NCBI GenBank assembly: GCA_002345965.1
Contig: DDTF01000017.1
Coordinates: 106,065-170,064, forward strand
From: Flammeovirgaceae bacterium UBA2371
GTDB taxonomy: Bacteria > Bacteroidota > Bacteroidia > Cytophagales > Cyclobacteriaceae
DNA: 64,000 bases
Direction of reading: 5' to 3'
Shown in pieces: positions 42,083 through 50,174 of the stretch (its first letter is position 1; each line of letters starts with the position of its first letter). The notes beneath the pieces are model-generated. The model had not been told where the DNA came from. It was given only the letters and a program-made list of their open reading frames with translations, and did no database searches. A program made the translations under genes and the position numbers.

Positions 42083-43330
42083 TCAATCAAACCTTTCCGG
42101 ATCGAATGGCTTCAAATTCACTTCGGGCTGTTTATGATCCACCAGGTCGGCTATCATTTTGCCCGTACCGGGACCAAGGCTAATCCCCAGCATAGCATGC
42201 CCCGTAGCCAAAATCAAATTATGAACTTTCTTACTTCTACCAATATAAGGAAGCCCATCAGGGGAGCAAGGACGCAATCCATGCCATACCTCTTCCTTTG
42301 GCGGCATACTCACTTTCATGTCAGGATAATACCTGGGAATGGCATCCACAATTCCTTTAACACGATTCATGCTAATATTGTGATTGTTGCCTGTTATCTC
42401 CATCGTACCACCAAAGCGCAAAGCTTCACCCATAGGTGTAACCGCAACGCGTGCTTCCAGAAAGATAGATGGAGTTCGGATGTTCTTTTTAACATGGTCG
42501 AGTGTAAAACTGTATCCCTTTCCTGCTTGCATCGGTAGCGAAAGCCCCAGCTGCCTGGCAACACTACCCGACCATGATCCCGTTGCAAGCACAATTTCAT
42601 CAAATGCGTAAGTTCCAAGGTTGGTATTAACTGACTGGATCTGGTTGTTTTGAATTTTAAAGTCAATGACCTCGCAATCTGTGCGGATAGTAACGCCTTT
42701 GCTTTTAAGATAAGCTATCATCCTGCTTACCAGATCTTGCGGGGTAAGATGTGCATCCCCAGGAAAATAGACTCCACCCCTTGCATTTACCCTCACATCC
42801 GGTTCAAGTTCCTGTACTTGTTCAGCAGACAAAACACGCGCCTCTACACCGTAGTGATTAGCAATTTCAGCTGTCTCCAATTCTTCCTTTTCTATTTCTG
42901 CAGACTGATACAACATCAACAATCCTCTTTCATGATACCCAAAGTCGAAAGGAAGTGTTTTGGCCAACTGTTGATACATGGCTTTGCTGAAAAAACTCAG
43001 TTCCTTTAATGCTGGGATAGCTGCATCCACATGTGTCTTGTTGGCATGTTTATAAAACAGATAACCCCAGCGCAAAAGCTCAGCGCTCAGTCTTGGCTTC
43101 ACATAAAACGGACTGTTGGAATTGAACATCCACCTTATGCCTTTGGATATCATTCCCGGTGCTGCCAACGGGATGAAATGACTGGGTACGATCATACCTG
43201 CATTTCCCAGCGAACAACCAGTTTGTAAATCTCCCTTTTCCAAAATGGTTACATGGTGACCTGCCTGCGTCAGGTAATACGCGGTGGACAACCCAATAAT
43301 CCCTCCACCGATAACGCCTATTTTTGTCAT
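42083..43330 (-). CDS. FAD-dependent D-amino-acid dehydrogenase, probably D-hydroxyproline dehydrogenase
   Basis: A 415-residue DadA/glycine-oxidase-like flavoprotein. The FAD-binding GVIGGGIIGLSTAYY (5-19) opens the chain and a C-terminal GLRPCSPDGLPYIG marks the substrate domain. In this cluster it most likely oxidises cis-4-hydroxy-D-proline to 1-pyrroline-4-hydroxy-2-carboxylate, the step after the epimerase. The last gene of the operon, 11 bp beyond the epimerase. Only a single large subunit is seen, so this would be a one-subunit enzyme. A general D-amino-acid dehydrogenase remains possible. Confidence 0.8.
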   Translation of the reverse strand: MTKIGVIGGGIIGLSTAYYLTQAGHHVTILEKGDLQTGCSLGNAGMIVPSHFIPLAAPGMISKGIRWMFNSNSPFYVKPRLSAELLRWGYLFYKHANKTHVDAAIPALKELSFFSKAMYQQLAKTLPFDFGYHERGLLMLYQSAEIEKEELETAEIANHYGVEARVLSAEQVQELEPDVRVNARGGVYFPGDAHLTPQDLVSRMIAYLKSKGVTIRTDCEVIDFKIQNNQIQSVNTNLGTYAFDEIVLATGSWSGSVARQLGLSLPMQAGKGYSFTLDHVKKNIRTPSIFLEARVAVTPMGEALRFGGTMEITGNNHNISMNRVKGIVDAIPRYYPDMKVSMPPKEEVWHGLRPCSPDGLPYIGRSKKVHNLILATGHAMLGISLGPGTGKMIADLVDHKQPEVNLKPFDPERFD

Positions 43331-43341
43331 AATACCAATTG

Positions 43342-44340
43342 CTAGATCACCTGAAAACCATGTGCATAAGGATCGTCATCATCAATGACGATGGTGTTGT
43401 AGCCAGTCACCATGGCCCAACCTTCAATGCTGGGTACAATGGCTGGTTTACCATGAAGTTCCGTAACTTCTTCCACCCTTCCGATGAATTGGGAGCCAAT
43501 AATGCTTTCATGAACAAAGGGTTCTCCTTGTTTTAATTTTCCATGGGTATACCATTGTGCAAGTCGTGCTGATGTGCCTGTACCACAGGGTGAACGGTCT
43601 ATTGCTTTATCTCCATAAAACACTGCGTTGCGTGCTGTAGCTCCTGGATCAATGGTCTTGCCAGTCCAGAGAATGTGACTGCAGCCTTTGATGGTAGGGT
43701 TGTCTGGATGAACAAACTGATACTTAGCATTTATATTTTTACGAAGCGCCCTACTCCAACTGATCAATTGATCGGCAGTGTAGTGTTCTATTCCCTTGAA
43801 GTTATTCTGAACATCCACTATCGCATAAAAATTACCTCCATAAGAAACATCAAAAGTTAGCTCACCCAGATCTGGACAATCAGCCGTAATATTTTCTGCA
43901 GCAAGGTATGCTTTAACGTTTCTTAGCTTAACGGACTTCACCTTTTTTCCTTCCTGTTTGTATTCAATAAGTACAAGCCCTGCCGGTGTTTCCAGCCTCA
44001 ACTTACCAGTCACTTTAGGAGTGACAAGACCTTCTTCTATGGCGATGGTAACCGTACCTATGGTGCCATGTCCACACATAGGCAGGCAGCCGCTGGTTTC
44101 AATAAACAATACACCAATATCATTTTCAGGATCAGATGGTGGATATAGAATGCTTCCACTCATCATGTCATGACCGCGCGGTTCAAACATCAGCCCCTTA
44201 CGTATCCAATCAAACTCTTTTAAAAAATGTTGGCGCTTTTCACTCATGTTGGCACCTTGCAATATTGGTCCGCCCCCTGCCACTACGCGTACAGGATTAC
44301 CACACGTATGCGCATCTATACAAAAAAATGTTTTTCTCAT
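43342..44340 (-). CDS. 4-hydroxyproline 2-epimerase
   Basis: A 332-residue proline-racemase-fold enzyme, starting at ATG 44340 (TTG at 44358 is unlikely). Both catalytic cysteines are present: Cys89 in MCGHGTIG and Cys252 in SPCGTGTSA. The Cys/Cys pair argues for an epimerase and against the trans-3-hydroxyproline dehydratase branch, where the second position is Thr. It converts trans-4-hydroxy-L-proline to the cis-D isomer. The neighbours encode the later steps, which strongly supports this substrate over proline. Confidence 0.88.
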   Translation of the reverse strand: MRKTFFCIDAHTCGNPVRVVAGGGPILQGANMSEKRQHFLKEFDWIRKGLMFEPRGHDMMSGSILYPPSDPENDIGVLFIETSGCLPMCGHGTIGTVTIAIEEGLVTPKVTGKLRLETPAGLVLIEYKQEGKKVKSVKLRNVKAYLAAENITADCPDLGELTFDVSYGGNFYAIVDVQNNFKGIEHYTADQLISWSRALRKNINAKYQFVHPDNPTIKGCSHILWTGKTIDPGATARNAVFYGDKAIDRSPCGTGTSARLAQWYTHGKLKQGEPFVHESIIGSQFIGRVEEVTELHGKPAIVPSIEGWAMVTGYNTIVIDDDDPYAHGFQVI

Positions 44341-44378
44341 ATTAAATGTTCTGGTCAAATGATGACCCGCTTATAATT

Positions 44379-45344
44379 TCATTTATTGTCAACCAGTTTC
44401 TGTTTTCTATAGTTATCATAAACGAGTTGTGCGGCTACTAAATCTTCGAGCGCATGTCCTACTGACTTGAAGCATGTAATCTCTGTGTCGCTTTCTCTTC
44501 CCACTCTTTCTGAGCGACACAGCTCAAACATCTCGGAAACAATTTGTGTCCGGGTTATCACACCTTCACTCAACGGTATAACCAGGTCGCCTGTCTCTGT
44601 AGTGGCACCTTCATAGTTATCTACGTGGATGCTCACCCTTGAAATAAAAGTATCATCCGCCTCACGCATGTCTGGTTTGTAAGCACCCACCAAATCATAA
44701 TGCTGCCCGGCTTTGAGATTTTCCCCAAAAATAAAAGGTGTTGCACTTAAGGTAGCACAGGAAATGATATCAGCTTGCTGAACGTAGGATATATAGTCTT
44801 TTACCGGGGTGATGGCTATTCCCAATACAGCCAATTGTTTTGCCAGCAATTCAGATTTTTCAAAGTTTCTTCCCCATAGATAAACTTTTGTAATGGGTCG
44901 TACTGTTACATGGGCTTTGATCAACTCTGGCGCCAGGGAACCATTCCCAATCATCAACAAACAACTGGCATCTTTTCTGGAGAGAAATCTTGAAGCCAAA
45001 GCAGAGGCAGCGGCTGTCCTTTTATTGGTCAGCATTTTGGCATCGAAAACAGCTTTCGGAGTACCGGTCTGAAGATCAAAAAGTAAATAGTTTCCCTGGA
45101 TAGTAGGTAAACCGTGGCTGCTGTTATTGGGAGATACATTGACCACCTTGACACCAAGGTTTTCGCCATCATCCCAGGCTGGCATAAGCAGCAGTGTAGA
45201 TTCCACACCCTCCTTGGGATTGGGGTATTGATGATGATGTCTTTTAGGAATTTTATACTGCTTTTCAAATGCCAACTTCAACCCCTCTATGAGGGCAGGG
45301 TAATGCGTATACTTTTCAATATCAGCAGAACTAATAAAAAGCAT
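44379..45344 (-). CDS. ornithine cyclodeaminase/mu-crystallin family enzyme
   Basis: A 321-residue Rossmann-fold protein. Visible: NKRTAAASALASRFLSRKD (about residues 107-125), the NAD(P) loop MIGNGSLAPELI, and GAYKPDMREADD near residue 220. The family includes ornithine cyclodeaminases and 1-pyrroline-2-carboxylate reductases. In hydroxyproline clusters it is usually read as the reductase, which would form L-proline from pyrroline-2-carboxylate. The canonical trans-4-hydroxyproline route does not need this step, so it may handle a side branch such as 3-hydroxyproline. It is 2 bp from the aldehyde dehydrogenase gene. Confidence 0.8.
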   Translation of the reverse strand: MLFISSADIEKYTHYPALIEGLKLAFEKQYKIPKRHHHQYPNPKEGVESTLLLMPAWDDGENLGVKVVNVSPNNSSHGLPTIQGNYLLFDLQTGTPKAVFDAKMLTNKRTAAASALASRFLSRKDASCLLMIGNGSLAPELIKAHVTVRPITKVYLWGRNFEKSELLAKQLAVLGIAITPVKDYISYVQQADIISCATLSATPFIFGENLKAGQHYDLVGAYKPDMREADDTFISRVSIHVDNYEGATTETGDLVIPLSEGVITRTQIVSEMFELCRSERVGRESDTEITCFKSVGHALEDLVAAQLVYDNYRKQKLVDNK

Positions 45345-45346
45345 TT

Positions 45347-46843
45347 CTACCAGCCTTTTTGTGTCATCTCTCCATTCACAATTCTCCAGATACCGAGAGG
45401 ATTTTTATTTTTCAGTTCATCAGGCAAAAGAGAATCAGGAAAATTTTGAAAGGAAACAGGGCGGGCAAACCTTTTGATGGCATCTGTACCCACAGCTGTA
45501 AATCTGCTATCCGTAGTAGCAGGAAACGGACCACCGTGATTTTGAGAAGGGCAAACTTCTACTCCAGTGGGTACACCGTTGATAATTAATCGGCCGGCCC
45601 TATCTATCAGTGTATTGGTGATGTTACTTGCTTTGGCTATTTCCTCTTCATCACCGATGATGGTAGCGGTAAGCTGACCATGCAGGTGACTCACTACCGA
45701 GTTGAGTTCACCCATATCCTTGCATCGGATGATCAAAGAAAATGGACCAAACACCTCTTCAGCAAGTGCCGGGTTTTTCAAAAACTCAGATGCAGGGGCG
45801 GACGCCAGCGTAGGTCTTCCTTGATTTTTGTCTCCTACTTTCGACTCCGCTTCAGACTGCACTTCCAACTTTACGCCCTTTTGAGAAAGTGCCTCTGCCA
45901 TTCGTTTTACATAATTATTGGCAATGCCTGGATGCAACATCTCAGCGGGAAGTGACTTACTAAGCGCACCGGATAGGTGTTTGATGAATTGATTCAATCC
46001 ATCATCTTCTACGGCTAAAATTAGACCCGGGTTTGTACAAAATTGACCTACACCCAGTACCATAGAAGCCGCCAGCATACTGGCCGTACTTTCGAAATTC
46101 TTTTTTAGCGAGTTGGGGAGCAATACGATAGGATTAATGCTGCTCATTTCAGCAAATACCGGAATGGGAACAGGGCGCTGATTAGCCAAATCAAACAATG
46201 CTTTACCACCGGCAAATGATCCGGTAAAACCAACCGCCTTTGTATTGGGATGTTTTACCAATGCCTGACCTACTTCAAAGCCTGCACCGTGCAAGTGTTG
46301 GAATACACCTTTTGGCATACCCGTCTTTGACATTGCTTTCAGGATGGCTCCTGCCACCAGCTCTGAAGTTTTTGCATGCGCAGGATGTGCTTTTACAATA
46401 ACTGGGCAACCCGCTGCCAACGCAGAAGCAGTATCGCCACCCGCTGTAGAATAGGCCAAAGGAAAATTAGCTGCTCCAAAAACTACTACTGGTCCCAATG
46501 CCGTCATCTTTTTCCTAATGTCCGGCTTTGGTGCCGGGGCTCTGTCAGGTAAGGCGGTGTCAACCCGGGCCTCCACCCAGGAGCCTTCTTGAATGTAATC
46601 TGCAAACATGCGGCAGTGACCGGTCGTTCTTCCTCTTTCTCCGATTATCCTGGCTTCAGGCAAAGCCGTTTCGCTCATGGCTGTCTTCACCAGTTCATCG
46701 CCCAGCGCTTCAATTTCGTCAGCGATGGCACGAAGAAATTCAGCACGTTTTTTTCCACTGAAATTTTTGTAAGAAAGAAAAGCGATATGTGCTTCGTGAA
46801 CCGCTGAATCAACTTCTATAAGGGTAGCATCTTTGAATGACAT
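45347..46843 (-). CDS. aldehyde dehydrogenase, probably 2-oxoglutarate semialdehyde dehydrogenase
   Basis: A 498-residue enzyme. The catalytic residues are in order: Asn126 (AANFPLA), Glu232 (VFAEMSS) and Cys269 (GQFCTNPG); GFTGSFAGG (205-213) is the coenzyme loop. GQFCTNPG with AEMSS is the pattern of 2,5-dioxopentanoate dehydrogenases. It would oxidise 2-oxoglutarate semialdehyde to 2-oxoglutarate, the last step of hydroxyproline breakdown. The upstream 124-bp gap has an inverted repeat GGAATT-N12-AATTCC (46916-46939), a possible internal regulatory site. Confidence 0.87.
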   Translation of the reverse strand: MSFKDATLIEVDSAVHEAHIAFLSYKNFSGKKRAEFLRAIADEIEALGDELVKTAMSETALPEARIIGERGRTTGHCRMFADYIQEGSWVEARVDTALPDRAPAPKPDIRKKMTALGPVVVFGAANFPLAYSTAGGDTASALAAGCPVIVKAHPAHAKTSELVAGAILKAMSKTGMPKGVFQHLHGAGFEVGQALVKHPNTKAVGFTGSFAGGKALFDLANQRPVPIPVFAEMSSINPIVLLPNSLKKNFESTASMLAASMVLGVGQFCTNPGLILAVEDDGLNQFIKHLSGALSKSLPAEMLHPGIANNYVKRMAEALSQKGVKLEVQSEAESKVGDKNQGRPTLASAPASEFLKNPALAEEVFGPFSLIIRCKDMGELNSVVSHLHGQLTATIIGDEEEIAKASNITNTLIDRAGRLIINGVPTGVEVCPSQNHGGPFPATTDSRFTAVGTDAIKRFARPVSFQNFPDSLLPDELKNKNPLGIWRIVNGEMTQKGW

Positions 46844-46915
46844 GGCTATGGATTTATTGATTGAATTTCAAGTTAATTCTATTTCTTTGAGTAAGTCGCA
46901 TCAATATTGATAAAA

Positions 46916-46939
46916 GGAATTAACAACTAAGTCAATTCC
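46916..46939. repeat. inverted repeat in the gap between the DHDPS-family and ALDH genes
   Basis: GGAATT (46916-46921) and AATTCC (46934-46939) form perfect 6-bp arms with a 12-bp spacer, and AC/GT pairs extend inward past one mismatch. It lies about 75 bp upstream of the aldehyde dehydrogenase start. No clear -7 element is seen nearby. Confidence 0.35.
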
Positions 46940-46967
46940 ATTTACTTATGCTTGCTCTATATACTAC

Positions 46968-47864
46968 TTACAAAGAAGGCCTGTTTTTAATTCCATTGCG
47001 GATGATATTGAGTACTCGATCCCTTTCTTCACCTATTAATGGAAGGCGAGGTGGCCGCACATGTTCTGATCCTATTCCTGTTTCTGCTTCAGCCAATTTA
47101 ATATACTGCACCAGCTTAGCGTGAATATCCAATTCCAGTAAAGGCAGAAACCATCGGTAAATTTTTAATGCTTCATCAAGTTTACCCTCTTTCACCAATC
47201 GGTACACGGCAACTGTCTCTTTTGGAAAAGCGCAAACAAGCCCAGCTACCCATCCATGAGCACCTAAAACCAATTCTTCAAGCGCCAGGGTATCAACGCC
47301 ACACAAAATCTTATAACGATCACCAAACTGGTTGATTAACCTGGTAACATTAGATACATCACGGGTAGATTCCTTTATTGCCTGGATGTTTTTATGTTGA
47401 GTTAGTTCTGCGAACATATCCAGTGTTACTTCCACTTTATAATCTACCGGGTTGTTATAGATCATGATTGGCAATGAAGTAGCGGTTGCCACCGCACTGA
47501 AAAACGCAACGGTTTCCCTGTGATCCGATTTATATCGCATGGGAGGCAACATCATCAGTCCTTTTGCTCCATTTTTTTCTGCTTGATGGGCCTGATTCAC
47601 TGCTTCTGCGGTGCTGCCTTCTGCGATGTTCATCACTACAGGTACTTTTCCTCCCACTTTCTCAACTGTGAACTTCACCAGTTCAAATTTCTCTGAATTC
47701 GTAAGCACACTCGACTCTCCCAGGGTGCCACCAAGGATAACCCCTTCTACCCCGGCTTCCAGTTGTGCATGCAGGTTTTTTTCAAAAAGCGGAAAATCCA
47801 ATCGGTGATCTTGGGTGAATTTTGTAGTTAAAGCAGGAAATACCCCATTCCATTTAATGCCCAT
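46968..47864 (-). CDS. DHDPS-family lyase, probably 1-pyrroline-4-hydroxy-2-carboxylate deaminase
   Basis: A 298-residue TIM-barrel enzyme of the dihydrodipicolinate synthase family. Schiff-base Lys164 (AIKEST) and Tyr136 (MIYNNPVDY) are both present, as is the GGTLGES loop (45-51). In a hydroxyproline cluster this family member deaminates and dehydrates 1-pyrroline-4-hydroxy-2-carboxylate to 2-oxoglutarate semialdehyde and ammonia. It is the first gene of the catabolic operon and faces the AraC regulator, whose putative operator overlaps its promoter. The specific substrate is inferred from the neighbours. Confidence 0.87.
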   Translation of the reverse strand: MGIKWNGVFPALTTKFTQDHRLDFPLFEKNLHAQLEAGVEGVILGGTLGESSVLTNSEKFELVKFTVEKVGGKVPVVMNIAEGSTAEAVNQAHQAEKNGAKGLMMLPPMRYKSDHRETVAFFSAVATATSLPIMIYNNPVDYKVEVTLDMFAELTQHKNIQAIKESTRDVSNVTRLINQFGDRYKILCGVDTLALEELVLGAHGWVAGLVCAFPKETVAVYRLVKEGKLDEALKIYRWFLPLLELDIHAKLVQYIKLAEAETGIGSEHVRPPRLPLIGEERDRVLNIIRNGIKNRPSL

Positions 47865-47890
47865 AATTGATAATTAGTTAAATTCCGTAG

Positions 47891-47919
47891 CAAAGATAAG
47901 GTCATGTAGGGATGTGACC
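47891..47919 (-). promoter_or_regulatory. hydroxyproline operon promoter with inverted-repeat operator
   Basis: On the minus strand TATCTTTG (47891-47898) is an exact -7 match, but no TTTG stands at -33. An inverted repeat GGTCA-N10-TGACC (47900-47919) occupies that place, one base from the -7 box. A further TGACC is at 47953-47957. This fits an activator-dependent promoter controlled by the adjacent AraC protein; inferred from position. Confidence 0.5.
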
Positions 47920-47999
47920 GGATACGTAAAATAATGAGTTTTAATATTATTTTGACCTAAATTCATTTATATGAGGTAAATCACTCATCAAAATATGTT

Positions 48000-48860
48000 A
48001 TGAAAGTCGTTACATTTCAAGTTCCACATACGCGGAAGGAGGCCTTCAGAATCCAAAGGGATAGGTTACCCCACTTTTATGACAAACTGCACCAACATGT
48101 CGAAATGCAAATCATGTGGATCGAAAAAAGCGAGGGTACACTGATTGCTGGAGATTATGTAGGAAGATTCAATCCTGGAGACTTGTACGTTATCGGCAGT
48201 AAGCAAGCACACGTTTTTAAAAATGACGCACCTTATTATGAATTGAATGAAAATCTGGAGGCCGTTTCACTTTCTGTCTTTTTTGATGAGATATACGTAG
48301 GTGAAGATTTTTGGCAATTGGAGGAAATGGAGGCCACAAGGAAGCTGGTGGAAAAAGCAGCTCGCGGGTTAAAAATAAATGGAACCAGTCAGACAGAAGT
48401 CATATCCTTGTTGAAGATCCTTCCAGATCAACTTGGAATTGAAAAACTCATTACCTTTTTTAAGATCATAAAGATTCTTTCAGAAACTACAGAATATAGA
48501 AATCTAAGTGTAGGCGCACCTTTTGAATCGTACACCAGTCACGAGGGGAAGCGCATGGATGATATTCTTCAATTTACATTAAAAGAAAGCCACCGAAAGG
48601 TATATATAGAGGAGGTCGCCAAAGTAGCTAATCTTACAGTTGAGGCATTTTGCCGTTACTTCAAAACCCGAACTGGAAAAACCTATACCAATTTTCTCAA
48701 TGAGGTGAGGGTGAGCAATGCTTGTAGATTACTCATTGATAAAGACCTAAGCATACAAGACATTTGTTTTCAATCCGGATTCAACAACCTATCCAACTTT
48801 AACAGGGCCTTCAAAAAAGTAACAGGAAAAACACCTTCCAGTTACCTGGGTCACCTCTAA
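48000..48860 (+). CDS. AraC-family transcriptional regulator
   Basis: A 286-residue protein. The N-terminal part (about 1-150) looks like a cupin-type ligand domain (DRLPHFYDKLHQHVEMQIMW, GDLYVIGSKQAHVF). The C-terminal 95 residues hold two helix-turn-helix units (VYIEEVAKVANLTVEAFCRYFK and SIQDICFQSGFNNLSNFNRAFKKVTGKTPS). It is divergent from the hydroxyproline operon with 135 bp between starts, so it very likely senses a pathway compound and activates the operon. Its stop codon overlaps that of the convergent metallophosphoesterase (CTAA). Confidence 0.9.
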   Translation: MKVVTFQVPHTRKEAFRIQRDRLPHFYDKLHQHVEMQIMWIEKSEGTLIAGDYVGRFNPGDLYVIGSKQAHVFKNDAPYYELNENLEAVSLSVFFDEIYVGEDFWQLEEMEATRKLVEKAARGLKINGTSQTEVISLLKILPDQLGIEKLITFFKIIKILSETTEYRNLSVGAPFESYTSHEGKRMDDILQFTLKESHRKVYIEEVAKVANLTVEAFCRYFKTRTGKTYTNFLNEVRVSNACRLLIDKDLSIQDICFQSGFNNLSNFNRAFKKVTGKTPSSYLGHL

Positions 48861-50110
48861 GCACGTTTCAATGTTACAATAGTGATTTCTGGCGGAATCC
48901 CTATTCTGCCTGGATAACCCAGAAATCCAAAGCCGCGATTCACATACAGGTATTGATTGTCTTCTTTATAGAGCCCTGCCCATTGCTTATAAATATATTG
49001 GGAAGGACTCCACTTAAAGCCGCCTATCTCAACACCAAACTGAAACCCATGCGTATGACCGGCAAACATCACATCAATGTCTTTGTACTGCTTCCTTACC
49101 TGGGCGTCCCAATGGCTCGGGTCATGACTTAGCAATAATTTCACTGGTGCTTCTTCAGTACCTTGATAAGCCTTGTTCAATTGTCCGTATTTTGAAAAGC
49201 GTCCTGCACCCCAATTTTCATTTCCAATAATGGCAATCCTTTCACCACCTGTTTCTAACCATCGGTGTTCGTTCATCAACAAATCAAATCCCAACTCATT
49301 ATGCGCCCGAATTAAGTCCTGGAAATTTTGCGCTTTGGCATTAGCGCTATTCCACTTATGGTAATCACCGTAGTCGTGATTTCCTGTAACGGAGTAGACA
49401 CCCATTGGCGCCCTCACTTTGTCAAAAACATCTATATAGTCTTTTACTTCATCCGATTTATTGTTCACTAAATCTCCCGTAAAAAAGATTGCATCAGGTT
49501 TTTCTTTTAGCAACATTTCCACGCCTCCTTTAACAGCTGTCTTATTGAAGAAGCTTCCGGAGTGTATGTCTGACAATTGGCCGATGGTTAATCCATCAAA
49601 AGCTTTGGGAAGATTAGGAAGCGCCACTGTCAGCCTTTTAACCCTGTAATCATGTGCTCCCGAGATGATCCCGTAAGTGAAAGCGCCAAAAGGGACTGTA
49701 GCAGCTACCAAAGCAGCCTGAGAAAGGAACTCAGATCTTGGAATAGGCGTACCGGGTAAACCTGCAGGTTTACTACTACTAAATAGTGAAGCAACATACC
49801 GCACGCCACGTTGCAGGTCTTCAGCAAATAGAAAGAGCACAGCAAATATTTTTGAAAAATACACTGTAAAGAGCCCGGTGATTACCCAATTGCGCAAAGT
49901 AGCGCTATAAACATAGGGATTATAAAAAGCCCACCAGATCAAAGCTGCGATGCTAAGCAGCGTGGGAACCCAGAAGGAATAGCGAAAGACTGTCTTCCAA
50001 GTCTCGGTCCAGTTTTTACTTACCAGTAATACGGCCTGAAAAACGTAGTAATCAATCGCCAAAAAAAGCAATGCGAAAATAAAGACCATAAATAGTTTTT
50101 GTGCTTTCAT
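48857..50110 (-). CDS. membrane-anchored metallophosphoesterase
   Basis: A 417-residue protein with four hydrophobic segments in the first 100 residues or so, then a calcineurin-like phosphoesterase domain. Metal motifs: LSDIHSG (179-185), TGDLVNN (211-217), GNHDYGD (243-249) and AGHTHGFQFG near residue 350. This YkuE-like architecture suggests a membrane-bound enzyme acting on phospholipid or sugar-phosphate substrates, such as UDP-diacylglucosamine-type compounds; the substrate is not readable. Its 3' end overlaps the AraC gene by 4 bp. A terminator for the next operon lies upstream. Confidence 0.85.
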   Translation of the reverse strand: MKAQKLFMVFIFALLFLAIDYYVFQAVLLVSKNWTETWKTVFRYSFWVPTLLSIAALIWWAFYNPYVYSATLRNWVITGLFTVYFSKIFAVLFLFAEDLQRGVRYVASLFSSSKPAGLPGTPIPRSEFLSQAALVAATVPFGAFTYGIISGAHDYRVKRLTVALPNLPKAFDGLTIGQLSDIHSGSFFNKTAVKGGVEMLLKEKPDAIFFTGDLVNNKSDEVKDYIDVFDKVRAPMGVYSVTGNHDYGDYHKWNSANAKAQNFQDLIRAHNELGFDLLMNEHRWLETGGERIAIIGNENWGAGRFSKYGQLNKAYQGTEEAPVKLLLSHDPSHWDAQVRKQYKDIDVMFAGHTHGFQFGVEIGGFKWSPSQYIYKQWAGLYKEDNQYLYVNRGFGFLGYPGRIGIPPEITIVTLKRA

Positions 50111-50111
50111 T

Positions 50112-50152
50112 TAAAAAAAGACCGCATCTCTGATGTGAACAAAGATGCGGTC
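50112..50152 (-). terminator. terminator of the RND efflux operon
   Basis: GACCGCATCT (50120-50129) and AGATGCGGTC (50143-50152) form a perfect 10-bp stem. On the minus strand it is followed by a run of Ts (50112-50119), 22 bp past the stop of the RND gene. Confidence 0.88.
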
Positions 50153-50174
50153 ATAATGGTTTTCGAATTCAAGA

